NCBI RefSeq assembly: GCF_016213215.1
Contig: NZ_JACRAW010000043.1
Coordinates: 28,309-92,308 of the forward strand
DNA from: Bradyrhizobium sp.
GTDB lineage: Bacteria > Pseudomonadota > Alphaproteobacteria > Rhizobiales > Xanthobacteraceae
Reading direction: 5' to 3'
DNA length: 64,000 nucleotides
In this document: piece by piece, positions 61,401-64,000 of the stretch
Layout: every line of letters begins with the position of its first letter
Position numbering within the stretch: position 1 is the stretch's first letter
The notes under the pieces: generated by a model
What the model was told of the DNA's origin: nothing
What the model saw: the letters and a program-made list of their open reading frames with translations, nothing else
Database searches by the model: none
Program-made: the position numbers and the translations under genes

Positions 61401-64000
61401 TCAGGCATGCGTTGCGATGCCTGCCACAATGGCTCCTATACGGCGGAAGGCACCAAAGGCGCGCTCGGCACGGCGAGCTATCCCAATCATATCGCGACCG
61501 GCGGCCGTGATTGCGTGACCTGCCACGCCAGCGCAGCCGCGAGCTATACCAGCTGGGCGGGCGGCGGATACGTGCATCAGGCGACCGACACCAATTGCTC
61601 GACCTGCCACAACGGGACGACGGCGCTCGGACTGACGACACCTCCGCACATTCCGACCGGCACCATCCAGTGCAGTAACTGCCACACCAATACGGCGGCA
61701 AGCTTTGTCACCTACACGATGAATCACACGGCGGTCAGCGCGGTTCGCTGCGACGCCTGCCACAACGGCTCGTACACTGCCGAAGGCACGAAAGGCGCAA
61801 TGGGGACGGCATCATATGCCAACCATGTCACGACCGGCGGCCGGGATTGCGTCACCTGCCATGCCACCGCTGCCACGAGCTTCGCGAGCTGGTCGGGCGG
61901 CACCTACGTTCACCTGGGTACCGACACCAATTGCACCGCCTGCCACAACCGGACCACGGCGTTAGGCCTGACCACACCGCCGCATATTCCGACCGGCACG
62001 ATCCAGTGCAGCAACTGCCACACGAGCTCGGCCCTCAGCTTCGTCACCTACACCATGAACCACGCGGCGGTCAGTTCGAGCCGCTGCGACGCGTGCCATA
62101 ACGGGTCGTACACCTCCCAAGGAACCAAGGGCGCACTGGGCATTGCCTCCTATGCCGGCCACGTTGCGACGGGCGGCCGCGATTGCATCGCGTGCCATGC
62201 CAGCGCGGCGACCAACTTCTCAAGCTGGTCGGGAGGCATGTACACGCACCAGGCGGCGGACACCAATTGCATTTCGTGCCACAACGGCACCACCGCCACT
62301 GGATTGACCACGCCGCCGCATATTCCGACCGGCACCATCCAGTGCAGCAATTGCCACAGCAGCACGGCGACAAGCTTCACCACGTATACTATGAAACACA
62401 CGGCGGTGACGGGCACGCGTTGCGATGCCTGCCACAACGGTTCCTATACGTCGCAAGGCACCAAGGGCGCCTATGGCACGGCCTCCTACGCCGGTCACGT
62501 CCCTACCAACGGGAAGGATTGCGCGAGCTGTCACGCGAAGGCGGTGAGTGGCGGTTATGTCAGCTGGTCGGGCGGCACTTATACCCACGCCGCGGCCGAC
62601 ACGAATTGCTCGTCGTGCCACAACGGTGCGACCGCGACCGGGTTGACCACGCCGCCGCATATTCCGGTGCCCGGAATCCAGTGCAGCAACTGCCACACCA
62701 GCAGTGCAACGAGCTTCACGACCTATACGATGTCCCATGCCGCGGTCCACGCGACGCGGTGCGACACCTGCCATAGCGGCGCCTACAAGAGCCAGGGCAC
62801 CAAGGGCGCGCGGGGGCCCGATCACAGGGCGACGTCCCAGGACTGCGGTTGTTGCCACGTGAAGTCGACCACGACCTTCACCAGCTGGAGTGGCGAACAG
62901 AAGCCCGCCGCCGGGTGTGTGACCACGGCCAAGACGCTGGTGCCCGCAAAGCCCACGACCCTCGCCGTGCTGACGAAGTCGGTGCAATCGGTCGTCACGC
63001 GGACGATCTCGGGCGTCACCTCGGTGGTGCGCTCTGCCGCATCCAAGCTTACCGGCACGGCGCCCCAGTCCCGTTCATCGGGCACGGGCGTTGCGCCCAA
63101 GAGTACGCCGATGCCCACGGCGACGCCTTTGCCGCCGGCGACGCCGGTAGCAAGATCCGCAAAGCCGAGCCCCGCGCCAAGCACCAGCACCAGCCTCGTG
63201 TTCAACAGCAAGCCGGTGTCGACTTCGACATTTGCGCCCGCGGCGACGGCTCCAGCCGCTCCGGGCACCGCGGTTGCGCCTTCGGCCGGCGCCAGGACGA
63301 ACCCGAGCGTGTCCAATTTCGCAAAGGTCGCGCCGGTCGCATCCGGCGGCGTCTCGAAGCCCGCCGGTACTACAGCGACTCCTGCTGTCGTGCCGTCACC
63401 GGCTCCAACTCCTGCCGTGCAGAACTTGGCGCAAGCTCCGGCCAGCGTCGTGCGGAGCATGCCGCCTCCTGCGATCGGTCCGTCGGGTGCGACGCCGCCA
63501 AGCTTCGGTCCGTCGACTCTGACAGCTGGGAATCTCAAGCCGGGTTTCGGTTCCATGCTCGGCGCCCGGTTTAATCACTCCGTTGGACAAGGACCGTGCG
63601 TCTCGTGCCACAACGGCCGCGATGCGACGGGCAAGCCGCCCAAGCACATCGTCACCAACGCGCCATGCGAGACTTGTCACAAGAGCACAACGACCTTCGC
63701 CGGGGCACGATTCACGCATACAGCAGCCACGGTGGCCTGCGCGACCTGTCACAATGGCGCAACGGCGCTCGGCAAGTCGCCAAAGCACGTTGCGACCACC
63801 GCGTCCTGCGAGACCTGTCACAAGAGCACCACGACCTTCGCCGGGGCGCGGTTCGATCATAAGGCTGCCACGGCGGCCTGCGCGACCTGTCACAATGGCG
63901 CAACGGCGCTCGGCAAGTCGCCAAAGCACGTTGCGACCACCGCGTCCTGCGAGACCTGTCACAAGAGCACCACGACCTTCGCCGGGGCGCGGTTCGATCA
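55452..64000 (+). CDS. Giant multiheme cytochrome c, about 95 CXXCH motifs visible, 3' end outside window
   Basis: An open frame of at least 2849 codons without a stop before the window edge. It starts with a signal peptide (MRRVCAMFWGAAVACVFVIAG, cleavage near VHA-QG), so it is exported. I count about 95 CXXCH heme sites in one frame. Layout: residues 50-280, 10 hemes in two-heme units; 281-2410, 19 four-heme modules of about 112 residues; 2411-2470, a partial module; 2471-2690, an Ala/Thr/Pro/Ser-rich linker without hemes; from 2716, two-heme units of 47 residues that continue past the edge. Each module has as many extra conserved His as CXXCH, fitting bis-His hemes. TTG 55419 is an alternative start. 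Probably an extracellular or periplasm-spanning electron wire; this is inferred from heme density and neighbours. Confidence 0.93.
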   Translation, partial: MRRVCAMFWGAAVACVFVIAGVQDVHAQGASFDHFSTGFPLTGSHRTVDCGSCHVSGRFKATPTQCVSCHNGAQTSGKPVNHPKTTNRCEACHQTTRWSDIRVIDHTQATAACSACHNGSSARGKPPTHMPTKAPCENCHKTTASFALGTKMDHTGITAGCATCHNGTTALGKPNNHVPTIMPCETCHTSTVSFAIVLKFDHTGVTSGCASCHNNVTALGKSGNHVPTTLPCETCHASTVSFAGAFYQHKASDTYCVGCHDNAVAPGMATPPHIPARGVQCSECHTNTAPSFATYTMNHSAVAGSRCDTCHNAAYTTQGNQGAFGTAQRPNHVPTGGQDCITCHANAATSHISWAGATFVHQPSDSNCASCHNGAIAQGQSNPPHIPIGAAQCSNCHTSAASSFTTYNMNHAVVSASRCDSCHNGSFVNEGTAGAQGTASFASHVATSGRDCIACHSTAAASFSSWRGGKYVHAASDASCSSCHNGSNATGMSTPPHVPSGTVQCGNCHSNSATSFATYSMNHTAVAAIRCDACHSGAYTGEGSKGAQGTSAYPGHIPTGGRDCLSCHTSAAPAFTSFAGAVYAHLPTDTNCSNCHNGTTATGKSTSHVPVGSVQCSSCHSNTAISFASYTMDHAAVSSSRCDSCHNGSYANYGTKGALGTSSYPGHVPTNGQDCVACHAAAGVGFASWTGGVYAHQPGDTNCSNCHNGTAATGASTPPHIPVSGIQCSNCHSNTAASFTTYTMSHAAVSASRCDACHNGSYTSQGTKGALGTSAYPGHVFTAGRDCSVCHTGAMATFSSWVGGAYAHAPSDTNCVSCHDGLMATGMTTPPHVPTGPTQCSNCHNNTAASFVTYTMSHAAVSALRCDACHNGSYTSQGTSGALGTASYPGHVSTNGSDCVTCHAKATVNFTTWSGGSFVHGPSDTNCVNCHNSKTATGLTTPPQLPTATTQCSNCHTSTAASFTAYTMNHAAVATVRCDACHNGSFASQGTSGAQGTSSYPNHVVTAGRDCVTCHGATGFTSWAGGLYVHQAADTNCTSCHNGTTAKGLTAPPHIPTSTIQCSNCHSNTAASFATYTMNHAAVATARCDSCHNGSYTGQGSKGAYGTASYAGHVATSGADCATCHTKAVTGGYVTWSGAIYAHQAGDTNCSNCHNGTAATGHTTPPHVPIGTVQCSNCHSNTATSFITYTMSHAAVSYARCDSCHNGSYTSQGNTGAYGTANYPGHVATNGQDCVACHAKAATSFTSWAGGSYVHQPSDTNCISCHGGGTATGMNTPPHIPSGTVQCSNCHSSTAASFATYTMSHASVSAVRCDACHNGSYTTEGARGAQGTASYPNHVATSGQDCAVCHASAAATFTSWTGGTYVHQPADTACSNCHNGKTALGLTTPPHVPVGTVQCSSCHNNTAASFTTYTMTHSAVSASRCDSCHNGSYLGEGTKGAQGTVSFPGHVATNGWDCITCHASAATTFTSWAGGKYTHQAGDTNCASCHNNTIAPGMTTPPHIPSATVQCSHCHTNTAASFTTYVMTHSAVSAIRCDACHNGSFTAQGTSGALGTASYPNHIATAGRDCVTCHAAAAASFTSWAGATYSHVATDTNCSSCHNGTNALGMTTPPHIPSATVQCSNCHNSNAASFTTYTMNHASVSATRCDACHNGSYTSQGTKGAYATTAYAGHVATTGRDCISCHASAASGGYVSWAGGVYSHQPTDTNCINCHNGTTATGMTTPPHIPASGIQCSNCHNSTAASFTSYTMSHAGVSAARCDSCHNGSYTSQGNKGAYGIASYPGHIGTAGQDCITCHSAAASGGYVSWAGGTYSHQPGDTNCINCHNGTTATGNTTPPHIPATGIQCSNCHSNTAASFLTYTMNHAAVSAARCDTCHNGSYTSQGTKGAYGTASYPGHVATAGRDCVTCHAAAVGGGYMSWAAGTYTHQATDTNCVNCHNGKAALGLTTPPHIPTGTIQCSNCHSNTAASFATYTMTHTAVSGMRCDACHNGSYTAEGTKGALGTASYPNHIATGGRDCVTCHASAAASYTSWAGGGYVHQATDTNCSTCHNGTTALGLTTPPHIPTGTIQCSNCHTNTAASFVTYTMNHTAVSAVRCDACHNGSYTAEGTKGAMGTASYANHVTTGGRDCVTCHATAATSFASWSGGTYVHLGTDTNCTACHNRTTALGLTTPPHIPTGTIQCSNCHTSSALSFVTYTMNHAAVSSSRCDACHNGSYTSQGTKGALGIASYAGHVATGGRDCIACHASAATNFSSWSGGMYTHQAADTNCISCHNGTTATGLTTPPHIPTGTIQCSNCHSSTATSFTTYTMKHTAVTGTRCDACHNGSYTSQGTKGAYGTASYAGHVPTNGKDCASCHAKAVSGGYVSWSGGTYTHAAADTNCSSCHNGATATGLTTPPHIPVPGIQCSNCHTSSATSFTTYTMSHAAVHATRCDTCHSGAYKSQGTKGARGPDHRATSQDCGCCHVKSTTTFTSWSGEQKPAAGCVTTAKTLVPAKPTTLAVLTKSVQSVVTRTISGVTSVVRSAASKLTGTAPQSRSSGTGVAPKSTPMPTATPLPPATPVARSAKPSPAPSTSTSLVFNSKPVSTSTFAPAATAPAAPGTAVAPSAGARTNPSVSNFAKVAPVASGGVSKPAGTTATPAVVPSPAPTPAVQNLAQAPASVVRSMPPPAIGPSGATPPSFGPSTLTAGNLKPGFGSMLGARFNHSVGQGPCVSCHNGRDATGKPPKHIVTNAPCETCHKSTTTFAGARFTHTAATVACATCHNGATALGKSPKHVATTASCETCHKSTTTFAGARFDHKAATAACATCHNGATALGKSPKHVATTASCETCHKSTTTFAGARFD
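56292..62681 (+). repeat. 19 tandem four-heme modules (about 336 bp each)
   Basis: Each module opens with CS(N/S/E/H/G)CH-type or related heme site and runs CSNCH, SFxTYTMNHAAV, RCDACHNGSY, QGTKGA, GHVATxGRDCVTCH, SFTSWAGGxYxHQ, DTNCSNCHNG, TTPPHIP. Four CXXCH and four additional His (in NHA, GHV, HQ and PHI) recur. Sites of the opening motif run from 56292 to 62682, averaging 112 residues. Copies differ at many synonymous and some coding sites, so they are not recent identical duplicates. Confidence 0.9.
63735..64000 (+). repeat. Perfect 141-bp tandem repeat, truncated by window edge
   Basis: Bases 63735-63875 recur from 63876 with no difference over the 125 bases visible. Each unit codes for 47 residues with two hemes (CATCHNG..., CETCHKS...) and two extra His (KHV, DHK). 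A diverged unit precedes it at about 63594-63734. The identity indicates very recent duplication or ongoing homogenisation. Confidence 0.92.

Noticed and set aside
56292..62681. Possible CRISPR array because of regular repeats
   Set aside because: The unit is about 336 bp, fully coding, with heme motifs and no unique spacers.

Overview
The window looks like a chromosomal segment of a GC-rich alphaproteobacterium, most likely a member of the Hyphomicrobiales. The reasons are the strong GC bias at third codon positions, a Tat-type nosRZDFYLX cluster, split cytochrome c maturation genes, and repeated LivFGHMK, acyl-CoA ligase and lipid-transfer-type thiolase gene sets. No insertion sequence, prophage, rRNA or CRISPR array was seen. 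All calls come from reading the sequence and supplied translations by hand. Starts were chosen by ribosome-binding site, gene overlap and family length.

Layout. (1) 123-17012: a catabolic island for an acyl-CoA-activated substrate. It holds an SDR dehydrogenase, two SCP2-type thiolases, a CaiB/BaiF CoA-transferase, two crotonase-family proteins, an acyl-CoA dehydrogenase, two AMP-forming acyl-CoA ligases, a Liv-type ABC transporter, a TetR regulator and a collapsed remnant of a second ABC system. (2) 17287-17669: a SqrR/BigR-like persulfide-sensor repressor with its own operator. (3) 17711-32336: a complete selenocysteine module. The selenium-donor genes (selD, cysteine desulfurase, TusA-like) run leftward. 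A long rightward operon encodes a UGA-containing formate dehydrogenase (fdnGHI), fdhE, selA, a Sel1-repeat gene, selB, tRNA-Sec (selC, lying inside the selB reading frame) and a four-gene cassette that ends with DsrE-like and GcvH-like proteins. (4) 32490-41433: a complete nitrous oxide reductase cluster, nosRZDFYLX, on the minus strand, with a divergent rubrerythrin-like gene. (5) 42592-49053: ccmFGHI followed in the same direction by a PhoP/PhoQ-type two-component system. (6) 49490-64000: an unusual electron-transfer locus. A membrane-anchored ferredoxin/FAD-NAD(P) oxidoreductase and an ankyrin/Sel1 protein run leftward. A di-heme b-type membrane protein, an 18-heme cytochrome c and a giant multiheme cytochrome c run rightward, and the giant gene leaves the window unfinished.

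The standout object is the giant cytochrome, which starts at or near 55452. At least 2849 residues and about 95 CXXCH motifs are visible. They comprise 10 N-terminal hemes, 19 tandem four-heme modules of about 112 residues, a partial module, an Ala/Thr/Pro-rich linker, and a new 47-residue two-heme repeat that is still running at base 64000. It is missing from a closed-ORF list because no stop codon lies in the window. The neighbouring genes suggest a route from an NAD(P)H or quinone pool through b-hemes and the 18-heme protein to a very long heme wire.

A direct repeat, (A/T)TCAG-N6-TTCAG with 11-bp phasing, occurs upstream of the ccm-two-component operon, in the divergent promoter region of the oxidoreductase and b-type genes, and upstream of the giant gene. 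I infer that the response regulator encoded here controls heme attachment and the conduit together. Formate oxidation by the selenoprotein FDH and N2O reduction by NosZ give plausible respiratory inputs and outputs for the same cell.
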